From NCBI GenBank assembly GCA_903632075.3, contig CAHIKZ030000838.1:699001-763000 (forward strand): DNA of 64,000 bases. Reading direction: 5' to 3'. This DNA is from Acanthosepion pharaonis (taxonomy: Eukaryota; Mollusca; Cephalopoda; Sepiida; Sepiidae). Shown here one piece after another: positions 24,848 to 36,107 of the stretch (the stretch's first letter is position 1; each line of letters opens with the position of its first letter). A program made the translations under genes and the position numbers. The notes beneath the pieces are model-generated. The model searched no databases. It was not told the origin of the DNA and was given only the letters and a program-made list of their open reading frames with translations.

Positions 24848-27424
24848 TACTTTGGCATTAAATGACCTACAGTGTTTGATATGCCATAAAACCCAACCAG
24901 CCAATCCATTCGCTACCTTATAAAGAAAGACCTTATTCTGCAGAAATATTCTGCAGAAAGACTTATTCTGCAGAATATGAAGGCCGGCATAGAACCCCCA
25001 TCTCCGTATCAATGAGGTTCCTCCTCTGATCGTCGGGGAGCACTTGGCTGCTTATCTGGCCCAATTTCGGCAGATACTCAGTGCTTCCTATGAGGATTTT
25101 TCCGGGGGATGGAGTTTTGAGATCATGATAGACTGGAAAGCCTTCATCTCTATCCCCACCTGTCTGGATGTAGCGGGCCAAAGGATGTAGTGGGCAGACT
25201 GGTCACCTGTCCTCTTCCTGCACAGAGAAGAAGGCCTCTGAGACTCTGGCCCCTGTCGACACAAATCCCCCTGCGACCGCGTCTGTTTCATCCGTCTCGC
25301 CTGTAATGGGCATGCCAGCAACCGGGATCCGTGAGGTTAGACCCCCGGTTGGGTCTGTGTCCTAGCCCCCTGCGTGTGCTCTTGTCTTCGCAGATTCGGC
25401 GGGCAGACTTTGCGTGCTGTACGTTACCAAAAAGGATAAGGCTCTACGTCTCATTAGGGTTTATGCGCCCAATAAGCATTTTAAGCGGCTTGCTTTGTTT
25501 CGTCAGATCGAGCCGTTATTGGCGTCATCTCGTCGAGTAGTTTTAGCAGGCGATTATAGATCGCATAGGGTCAAATTCGAGTACTAACAACCGGGACCTG
25601 AAATTGTTTCGAGACTTTACCGACAAATTTGATCTTGTCTATAAGTACCGAAATGAACACCCCTCGGGAGGTAATGTAGACGTGAACTAATAGTGGCGGC
25701 TCGGCTACTGTGGTGCGTTCTAGCAACCTCGACCGAGTCTTAATTAGGAGAGTCGATGTAGGGCTCTATGGGTGTCCAAGTTTCCATTATATAGTTTATT
25801 CGGATCATAGGATAGTCCGGGTACGGGTAAACTTAGATAAAGCTAAGGTTAAGATGGACATTGAACTGATAATTATTTGGGGAGCAAGATTTCTGGGACC
25901 AGCTGCTACTAATGATACAGAAAAAACTGACGGGGGCTGCGGTGGGAAATGCCTGGTGGGACAAACTCAAATCTAAAATTAGAACGTTTGCTGCTAATTA
26001 TAGTCGTCGGCTCAATCTCGATAGCAAATGGCTTGTGTGCAAAAAGTTGATCGGGCGATTAAATCCCGTGATAGTGCAGACGTAGCCTTAGCTAAGGCAG
26101 AGTTGGCCTCCTTGCTTATCAAGAAGGATCAAGCTCTGGTAGTTAACGCTAGGTTAAAAAGAATGTCTTCTGAGGCAACAAATATGGCCGCTGAACTGCG
26201 TGCAGAGGAGGTTCGAAGTGCATCTCGGCGACATATCGCATGTGTCACATTGCCGGATAAGCGGATCGGGACTAAAAACGAGGGCATATGTGAGGCTTTT
26301 CGTGAGTACTTTCAGGAAATTGTCATCAGGGAGACCGGTCTGAGTCCAGCTCAGTTCGACGCCTATTTATCTGACTTTCCCTGCCTCGAGGCAGCTGAAG
26401 CTGCTAGGTGCGAGGATCCCATAACTGAGTCGGAAATCTGGGAAGCGCTGAAACAGGTTGGCCTGGACAAATCTCCGGGATTAGATGGTCTTCCGTACGA
26501 AGTGTACTTGAAGCAGTCGCTCCTTTTTGTTCCTTTGCTGGCACAGATTTTCGGCAACTGGATGAAACAGGGGTCTATACCCCAACGTTTCACCAGGGGC
26601 GTAATCAATTTGTTACGTAGGGATAAAGACGGTGGGGATGGGTTAGGTAACTTTCGCCCTTTAACTATGTTAAACACATAGTTAAAGATTTTGGCTGAGG
26701 TCTTAGCGAACCGCTTGCAGTCTGTCCCCTCTAGTCTTATTGGCTTGGAACAGACTTGTGATGTGAAGGGTAGGATTATTCAGGACAACCTTCATATGGT
26801 ACGCTTGATCATCGAGCAAGTCGACAGAGAAGCCGCGCTGATCAATTTGGATCAGTCCAGGGCCTCCAATAGGGTTGACCATCGCTTTCTGGAGGCTGTT
26901 CTTTCGGCGGCCGGTTTCGGGCCGTACTTTCGCACCTGGATCCGTCTTCTGTATGCCTTTCGTATTGTCTCGCTCCATTCATCAAGGTTGTCCGCTTTCG
27001 CCTTTGCTTTACGTTCTTGCGTTGGAACCTTTCCTTCGCAAGTTAAAGACGAATCTGGTCCTACCTGGGATTTTCCTACCTGGTGCTACCACGTCGCCCA
27101 GGTATTCCGCCTATGCTGATGACGTTTCGATTCTTGTGTCGAGCCGGGCTGAGATTGACGAAGTCAGCAAAGAAATCAGTAGTTATGAGATGATCACAGG
27201 GGCCAAGATCAACCGCGATAAGTCTGTTGGCTTGCATTTGGGTGCGTGGAAGGGAGTTTCTCTTCCCGGACCTTTCCTCTGGACGGATGGGCCGGCCAAG
27301 ATTCTTGGCGTCTGGTTCGGTCCTGATCTCCAGTTGGAAATGAATTGGTCGGATGTGCAAAGAAAGCCTGAGATCGCAATTAATTTGTGGTCTCGGAGGA
27401 ATCTTACTTATTATAAAACGCAGG

Positions 27425-27474
<50 letters not shown>

Positions 27475-29663
27475 CGTTTATATGTTGGATCGAATTTCCT
27501 ACATTTTTTAGCCGATTTCAACAAAACTTCATAGGACTACATAAAATTACATTTGTGGTGGTTCTAACCAATGAAAAATGGGAAAAATACAGTTGTTTTT
27601 TTAATAAAATCAATTTGAAAACACGATTAAGACACATCGTGAGAATGAAAGGGGGAGAACTCACCCACGAAAATGTAAACAAAAGAGCATAGCATGATGA
27701 AAAAGACGCCGAACTTGACGAAAACAAAATTTTATCGTCTAATGTTCATATTATTATTAAAGAGGAAAGATCAAATTATTTTGGGGATATTTTTTTTACA
27801 TTTTTTAATCGTTCCTAGCACGTCTGAAATTTTCGTTAAAAATATTGTTTTGTTTTTTTTGGTCAAAAAAAGGGCAGATAATCATTTTCAATCATTTTTT
27901 TCGATTTGATAAAAAAGATTAAAATCTTACTTTGATATTCTTTTAAAAGTCAATTATCATTTTTTCAAAACTGATTTTAATAAAAACAGATATTATACTG
28001 TTTATTTAAAATATTTTGAACCAAGCTTAACTTAGCTTCTGCGACGAAAAAATGTAATTTGAAAATAAAACAAAGCAGGTCATAACCTTTCGCGTCGCTT
28101 GACGAAAGGCACATTCATGAAGTTTAGATAATTTACGGGAGGATAATTTTTCTACGGATGGAAGGAAGTGAAATTATTTAAGTGAACAAATTATTTACCT
28201 CGTTACTTTTAAGGAAAACTTTCAGCGCTCTAATTTTTTTTTTTTTTTTGTACTTAGCTTTCATTTTTACGTTTACGATGCTTTAAGAAATTAAAAAATA
28301 AGACTGTTAATAGTGAGATTAAATTTCATAAGAAAAAGGTATCTAATTAATTTAGGTACCTTTCTTATGAAATTTTATTGAAGTGTACATAAAATACTAT
28401 AATTTTATGTACATTTATTACATTTTACTGTGTTATTTGTATTTCCATTGATTTTATTATTAATTTTGTTTGATATTTCATTTTTATGGAAAAATGTCAT
28501 AACTGAGATTAATATAAAAAATAAGATCATATAAATTAAAGTTTAGCAGTAGTTAAATTTCATAAGATGATACTGTTACTTGTAGGTACCCTTCTCAGTT
28601 GAAATTGAAAAAACTCAAATTAACTTCTCCATACGTGTTTCGTAAAAGTAAAGGGCTTAACAGCGGAGAACAATGCTGAACTCAAATAATGCAACTAAAT
28701 TGTATTCTGGTTGGTCTTCCGTACTTGATAATTACTGTCCGACTATAAACACAAAAATTACATTTCTTAATTACCATGGCTAATCTGATTGGTCCAAATT
28801 ATACAATTTTCAAAGCGCTAGACAATGACAATCTCACACGGACATTTTGAAAGGTTGATGTTGCTTTTAACTAATGTTAAGATATTTTAAAATTCAATTT
28901 AAAATTTTTTAAAAATCTTTTAAAATTAAAGAAATAAGAAATAATTGTATTAAAAATTCAATTTTCATTGAAAAATTTTTGCTTTCAGAAAATATTGTCC
29001 ACCTTCATAAAAACAAATTAAAAAATAAAAGCATTTGAAACTAAATAATATATTTGTTTTATTGAGTTTTGGATGTTACAATTCACAGCTGATTTTCAGG
29101 TACGTTGGCCAAAAAAACAAAAAAAAAACAAAAAAAACATGATTTGCATTCTTCAAAGCCTTGTGCTTTTAACTATTGTAATCACTAAAACCGATGGTCT
29201 CGAATTTCTAGAGTTTTTCATAAAATTAGTTATGGGGGTGTTAATAAATATAAAAAAAATATTTCTGCCATGACTTTAATAAAAAAAAATATATGTAATA
29301 ATTTCGATCATCTGTGAATAGTTTCTGAAAGTTTCATTAACATCTGACAATTATTTTTATTTTGCAAGATTTTCCAAATTAATGTGTGTAAATACAAAAA
29401 ATGCGCTAAAAATTATCTGTTATTTACTACCCTTGTTGCGACAAAGAGAAACAAGGTTTTTTAAATCAAAATTTAGAATATTCTAAAAGATGGAAAAATT
29501 TTTTAAATAATTTTTAAAAAATTTAGTCTATCCTCTTCATAAAAAATAAGCATTTTGACGATAAAATTTTGTTTTCATAAACTTTGGCGTCTTTTTTTCA
29601 TCAGACTATGCTCTATGTTTTAGCGATTCCGTGGAGTGACTCAGGTTAAAAACCCAGGTTGTT

Positions 29664-29714
<51 letters not shown>

Positions 29715-32700
29715 TTTATATATGGGATCGGATTTCTTACATTTTTCAGCCGATAAAACAAACATCCACTTTTTTTTTTCGGCAGGTAGTATTTCTTATT
29801 GTCTTGCACACTTTTTTCTTTTATTTACATTCAGAATGTTTTAAAAATTCCATTTACAAGACAATTGTTTATAATAAAATTCTATTCACCAATCGACAGA
29901 CTCATAACGATTGTAAACAATGTTTTTGTTTGAATTTGGTTTTGACCAATTCGTAAAAAAAAAAAAACTAATTAAGACATGCGTGTCCGTCAACCTTAAA
30001 CAATAATCTTTGTCAATTTTATTTATCAGTCTCTATGATGGTCGATACTTGATCTATCTCTTACTGTTACATCCCCGAGCAACGCCGGGCTCTACTGCTA
30101 GTCTTTCCTTAAAGGGGAGGGCGGAAGTATGTGTTTCACACATCTACCCGATTCTCCTTTACCGACTCTCTGTGCTTCCACTTCCGTCTGACACATTACT
30201 GGCGTTATTGAGGCTCTTGTTCTCCTTCTTGTGGGGAGGCAAGGCCGCCAGAGTCTCTTGGGAGATCTGTTGCCTTCATCCACGTGAAGGCGGTCTAAGC
30301 ATGCCTAGCATTGAGATTCGTCAATATATGCTTCGCATCGGATTCCTGGATCAAATGTGTTGCGAATGTGTTGCGGGGTGAGGTAGGCGCCTTCTAGAAG
30401 GAAGACGCCCGTAAGAACTTCCCATCCCTGAGAAGTGTGCACTCATCCGAGGAGGAGGCCCATCGTTTACCCAAAGTCGAGTGCTCCTTCTACCGTGAAT
30501 GTCGTCGTGCTCTGAAACGTCTCGTATGGGCGTCGGATGGCCTCTCCAACGTCCAGGTGTTGTCTCGTAAGGAATTATATCAGGTGCTAGTCGTGGGGGG
30601 CGTGATGAACTGCTTGACGAGCTCGGTCTTACGAAGCAGGAGGCTCGCTCAATATGGCCTTGGGCGCCCGGGTTGAAATATCTCAATAACAATGAAGCAC
30701 CACTCACCTGGCTGGTGGTGCGTGGGCCCTGGATCGCCAGAGACTTTGCACAGTGGGCTTGAGAATATCCAAACTGCCGCCGTTGTAGTGGGGAAGTCGA
30801 GACCATTGGTCACGCCTTCTTCCATTGCAAAGTGGTAGCGCCGTTGTGCAGGTATGTTTAAGGCCTCATTGTTCGCATGCTGTCTGGAAAGTTATTTGTC
30901 CTTGAGGCCGCTTCTGTTTGTAGCAATGTCGCCCCGCCGTTGACGAGAGCTGAACATTAAGTGTTGTTATGCTTGCTAGGTGCTATAAGAGTCGTGATTT
31001 GAACGACACATCAGAAGGGATTCTATGAAGGCGAGAAGTTCACTTCTTCCCAACTGATCTTATACTTTAAGCATCAGCTTAAGGTTAAGATTAGGACGGA
31101 AAGGCGGCGACTCACTTCATCAGAATTCGGCAAAAGGTGGATAAATCTTGCGCGTTTGTGTCGTGTGAAAGGTCTGGCCTGGAGTGGCATTTTGATGCCG
31201 GTTAGGTATCAGGATATGGCTTTACCTTGGTTGAACATAGGAACCCCCTCCCGTAATTAGGTTAGCTTAGGTTTGTTTTTTTGAATTTTTAGTTTCCTTT
31301 TTCTGTAAACTTAACTAGAGTATGTATGGTCATTGGCCCCTTTTATTTCTGTCCCTATTTTTCTTTGTTTAATTCCCCATTCCCATCCTAGGTGGTCAGT
31401 GACGTCAGTTCTCTGGTAGATGCGGAGCGCCTTTCGCTTCGCGTGTGTGTTTTTCGTATTTGTTGTTGTGTCAGAATGAGTGAGTGTCTGTGTGAGTGCA
31501 TAGGATGGATGAATGTTTTCTATATTTTTATAGCCCCGCATCGATTTCGTCCACTTAACTGATATTCCTGCCACATTTAAAGCTTGTGGCGTGTTTTATT
31601 ACGAACATAATTTTGTTTAGTTACGTGTAAATAATTTAAGTTATATTGTACATAATCATTGGGGATTTTTTAACTTGTTGTTATATTCCCCTCCTCCCAC
31701 AGACAATATTTGTACATATGGGGGACTATTTAGGATTTTCATTGAGACAATGATGTATTTTGGTGGATGAAGTAAGAATGGTAAGTGTGAATGTGTTGTT
31801 TTGATGATAGGAATATTGTTTTGTTTGATTGGGTCAGTGGTTGTGGTTAGCTAAGTTTCAAAATTAAGACAGGTGATGACCGTTCTTCCCCAATCCCCCT
31901 TTTTTCTCTATCCTGATAACTACCATTTCTCTATCGTCATAACTATCATTTTGCAATGTCTATCTTGACTTATTCAAATCAAGACTCAGTTGTCATCTTT
32001 CTTCTCTATCCTCATAACTACCACTTCCCTTTCCTCATAACTACCACTTCTATATCCTCATAACTACCACTTCTTACGACTTTTAGATTAGATACAAATA
32101 TTAAAACTAACGTCTAATAATTCCTAATTCTTTTTCAATATAAGATATTAGATAAAACTAGTTCTCTTCTATATAAGTTTTTAAATAGTGAACATCTATT
32201 TTTCTATCGAAGATTTGAGTATAAAAATAATTTATCATTTGCATGATATATAAATATGAAATAAAATGCAAGACAATGCAAAATTATTTATGATTTAACT
32301 AAGTGATTTATAATTCATTTTCATCAATGATTTTCCCTATCCTCATAACTTGTAATGTTCCATCTTGAACTCTTCAATTCAAGACTCAGTTGTCATCTTC
32401 TCTATCATCATAACTACAACTTTGTAATGTTCCATCTTGACCTCTTCAAATCAAGATTCAATTGTCATCTTTCTTCCCTATCCTCATAACCACCACCTTG
32501 TAATGTTTCATCTTGACCTCTTCAAATCAAGACTTAATTGTCATCTTCCCTATCCTCATAACCACCACCTTGTAATGTTCCATCTTGACCTCTTCAAATC
32601 AAGACTCAATTGTCATCTTCTCTATCCTCATAACTACAACTTTGTAATGTTCCATCTTGACTTATTCAAATCAAGATTCAATTGTCATCTTTCTTCCCTA

Positions 32701-35700
32701 TCCTCATAACCACCACCTTGTAATGTTCCATCTTGACCTCTTCAAATCAAGACTCAATTGTCATCTTCTCTATCCTCATAACCACCACCTTGTAATGTTT
32801 CATCTTGACCTCTTCAAATCAAGACTTAATTGTCATCTTCTCTATCCTCATAACTACAACTTTGTAATGTTACATCTTGACCTCTTCAAATCAAGATTCA
32901 ATTGTCATCTTTCTTCCCTATCCTCATAACCACCACCTTGTAATGTTCCATCTTGACCTCTTCAAATCAAGACTCAATTGTCATCTTCCCTATCCTCATA
33001 ACCACCACCTTGTAATATTCCATCTTGACCTCTTCAAATCAAGATTCAATTGTCATCTTTCTTCCCTATCCATATAACTACCACTTTGTCATGTTCCATG
33101 TTAACCTCTTCAAATCAAGACTCAATTGTCATCTTCTCTATCCTCATAACTACCACTTCTCTATCCTCATAACTACCACTTCCCTTTCCTCATAACTACC
33201 ACTTCCCTTTCCTCATAACTACCACTTCCCTTTCCTCATAACTACCACTTCTCTTTCCTCATAACTACCACCTCTCTATCTTCATAACTACCACTTCCCT
33301 GTCCTTGTAACTACTACTTGCCACGTTCTCTTTCATTTATATCGGGTACCTCATTCACCATTACCATTTTGACAGTAACCATTTATATTCAATGGTATTT
33401 TTGATGAAATTTTAATAGACAAATGTATTTCTTTATATGAAGGAACCTTTAAAGTCATCTCTTTTAGATTAGATACAAATATTAAAACTAACGTCTAATA
33501 ATTCCTAATTCCTTTTCAATATAAGATATTAGATAAAACTAGTTCTCTTCTACATAAGTTTTAAATAGTGAACATCTTCTATTTTTCTATCGAAGATATG
33601 AATATAAAAATAATTTATCTTTGGTATAAAATATAAATATGAAATAAACTTCAAGAAAATGCAAAATTATTTATGATTTAATGAAATTATTTATAATTCA
33701 TTTTATCAATGATTATTGTTAGTGTAGAATAATTGGACTAGAAAATATGAACCAATACTTGAGCAAATTCCTTTCTGAATTTCTTTCCGTTACAGTGTTA
33801 ATGGTACAGATAAGTTAAAATATTAGTCTTCATAAGAGATTTTTTTTTAAGAACGAAATAATTCTTGTCTGGAATTTAAAGATTTGTACATCAACTAGCG
33901 ACCTTGTTACTTAATTTGCAGTCATATTTCATCATCCAGGTAACTAAAATTGAGGTATTGCTTAATACAGGTACTGCTAAAATTCAGGTATTATAAAAAT
34001 TCAATGATTCAACTGAAAATGTATCCGTTTTGTTGAAGGTTATATCTCAACATCGAATAAAGAGGAACCACCATAAATTGAGAATTGAATGATGAAGATA
34101 TGATTCTTACTTATAATTACTACGCCACTGTGCATAGATATCCTAAGCTCATTATTAGAGCAAAAAAGAATATATTTTCTTTCCAAAATTATGTATAGTT
34201 TGTTTAAATAAATTTTATTAACATCAGTGGTTTTATTATCTACATTTTTGTTGTTTAAACAACGTTTTTTACTTTGTGCACTAACAAAAATATTTCAAGA
34301 TTTTTTGACATCATAACTTTGTGAATAGAAAGAAACTTACTTGTTACTTTTTGTTTGAAAATTCTCAGAGATTGGCAACACTGACCAGCCATTCGTCGCC
34401 ATGAACAACTTATTTCGCTTTTAACGCTTTCTGCGGATTGTAAATCATCGATATTTGAAATGTTATCTTCAACCTCCTCTTCTTCTGCGTCTTCTGATAA
34501 AAATTGAAACTGTTCATCATCGAACATATTTTCCTGATCAAAGCTGTCAATATCCATTTTCTCATCGAAGTCAGCATTCTCTGCGATTAGTTTAGAGATG
34601 TTTCGAAGCATACTTTCAAGACTGCTTCTGTAAACTGCAATGGAAAGCGTAGATAAATAATAGGAAAAGTATTAAAATTGGAGGTACAAAGTAGTGTAAC
34701 GCTTATTGGTACAAAATATCAAACTAAAACATAAACTGTAATGTCATGATCATGACAGTGATATAACTCTCCATATTGTGAACGCTGTCTCATTGCCACT
34801 TGTCATGACAATTAACTGATGGCATACCAAGATGGTCGATGGAGATGACTTGAGACAGCAAAAGAATTCTTCTATGTTTGTAATTTAATTCAGTATTACT
34901 TGTCCGATGTAACATTGGGAGGGTATGGTCGCCAGCAAGTAATTGATTTTGCCTTAATGATGCTAAGATGCAACTAAAATTACACCCCGATAGTCTTAAA
35001 GCATAGAATTATGCACAGCAAGAAGAGACATACGGACGAGAAGATAGATACATAATTACAAAACATCTAACAAATGTTCAAATAATTTTTCCATATCGTT
35101 TGTAAGTGAAATCATTAGACATATCACAGGAGATCGTGGTTGAAGCCAATGGTGATCTTATTGAATAAATTTACTCTTTAGTATTTCAAGATATTTTTTA
35201 TGTAATTTTGCTAAATGTATCTATTACAATGAGATGTCAGTGTTGTTTTCATTTTTGTGTAATTTAGACGACAATTTATCCATCGCACTCTGTATTTTTT
35301 AAAAAATCGTTTAAGTAAAAACTTTAGGAAAAATAAGGTACTAACATTGTTTACAGTATAAATCCAAAATAAGAATCTCACAGATTATTATTGGCTAAAC
35401 GTATTTTCATTTTGGTACAGATATGAAACCCCCGATGAGGATTAAATTTCCTAATCTGCCATGGTTATGCTTAGAAGCGGTTCATTAACAATTACATTAC
35501 GATGAATCACTGAGAACTTGGTATATATTTATAAATCAGTAAAAAAAATAATGAAAACATAACTACGTTTTCAATTTTTATTGATTTTATTATTTCATTG
35601 TAATCAAAATTCACTTCAGTTGCTGACTCCTGGATAAAAGGCATCTTTGCAAACATTGTGATGTTAATAAATTTTATTTTGACGATACAGGTGACTGGTC

Positions 35701-36043
35701 AGATGACTGCTACATTTTAAGATCTACAACGTGTCTCAGTCGTGTGACAGTCACGGCTATCTTGGTCTAACAAACAAAAATTCGGAGACAGAATAATCGA
35801 TAGAAATTTATAAAATTTAGACACACCGCAGAAAATATCTTTTTTAATTTACAAATGCACTCATGTGCTAACTTTTAAAGGTGAAGAAAAATCGTAAAAA
35901 TCGTTGTCTAAGACTGCTTTGAAATTCAGCTTCCAAAATCCTGTCTTTTGCTTGTGATTGAAAAAACGATAATAATGGTCGAAGGTAAACAAACTACAAA
36001 AGGGAACACGCACACCCACACGCACACCCGCAAACACACACTT

Positions 36044-36107
<64 letters not shown>

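Larger units (their letters stand above)
27402..30101 (+). mobile_element. Helitron-like element inserted into the LINE
   Basis: It begins TCTTACTTATTATAAAACGC and ends ccgggctctactgctag (CTAG), preceded by the palindromic word cccgagcaacgccggg. The host base before it is A (27401) and the one after is T (30102). There is no target-site duplication. Removing 27402-30101 joins the LINE exactly in frame: R-N-L-S-L-K-G-R-A-E. This fits Helitron A^T insertion. It is 2700 bases and codes for nothing I recognise, so it is non-autonomous. Two copies of its 5' module (27402-27560 and about 29645-29790) and an inner inverted repeat are present. Confidence 0.75.
23850..31257 (+). mobile_element. Tx1/L1-like non-LTR retrotransposon, interrupted
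   Basis: In order: an ORF1-like frame (23852-24394), a tandem repeat (24545-24800), decayed endonuclease sequence (about 25380-25600; IRVYAPNKHFKRLALF, VVLAGDYR), and RT. The RT comprises 26028-26681 (DKSPGLDGLPYEVY), 26682-27000 (LINLDQSRASNRVDHRF) and 26970-27401 (SIHQGCPLSPLLYVLALEP, AYADDVSILV). A Helitron-like insertion follows, then the C-terminal part (30102-31257; SLKGRAEVC, and a CRRC...H...C motif near 30778). An in-frame TAG at 26679 and frameshifts kill it. It lies antisense in intron 2 of gene B and is absent from copy A. Confidence 0.8.

Noticed and set aside
24404..25012. A 202-codon minus-strand frame
   Set aside because: It crosses a tandem repeat and is antisense to the LINE. 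Its lysine runs and W-Q-H-Y repeats come from the repeat unit.
32437..33077. Three overlapping open frames of about 66-90 codons
   Set aside because: They repeat with the 220-base satellite period, shift frame between repeats and have no codon-level conservation.
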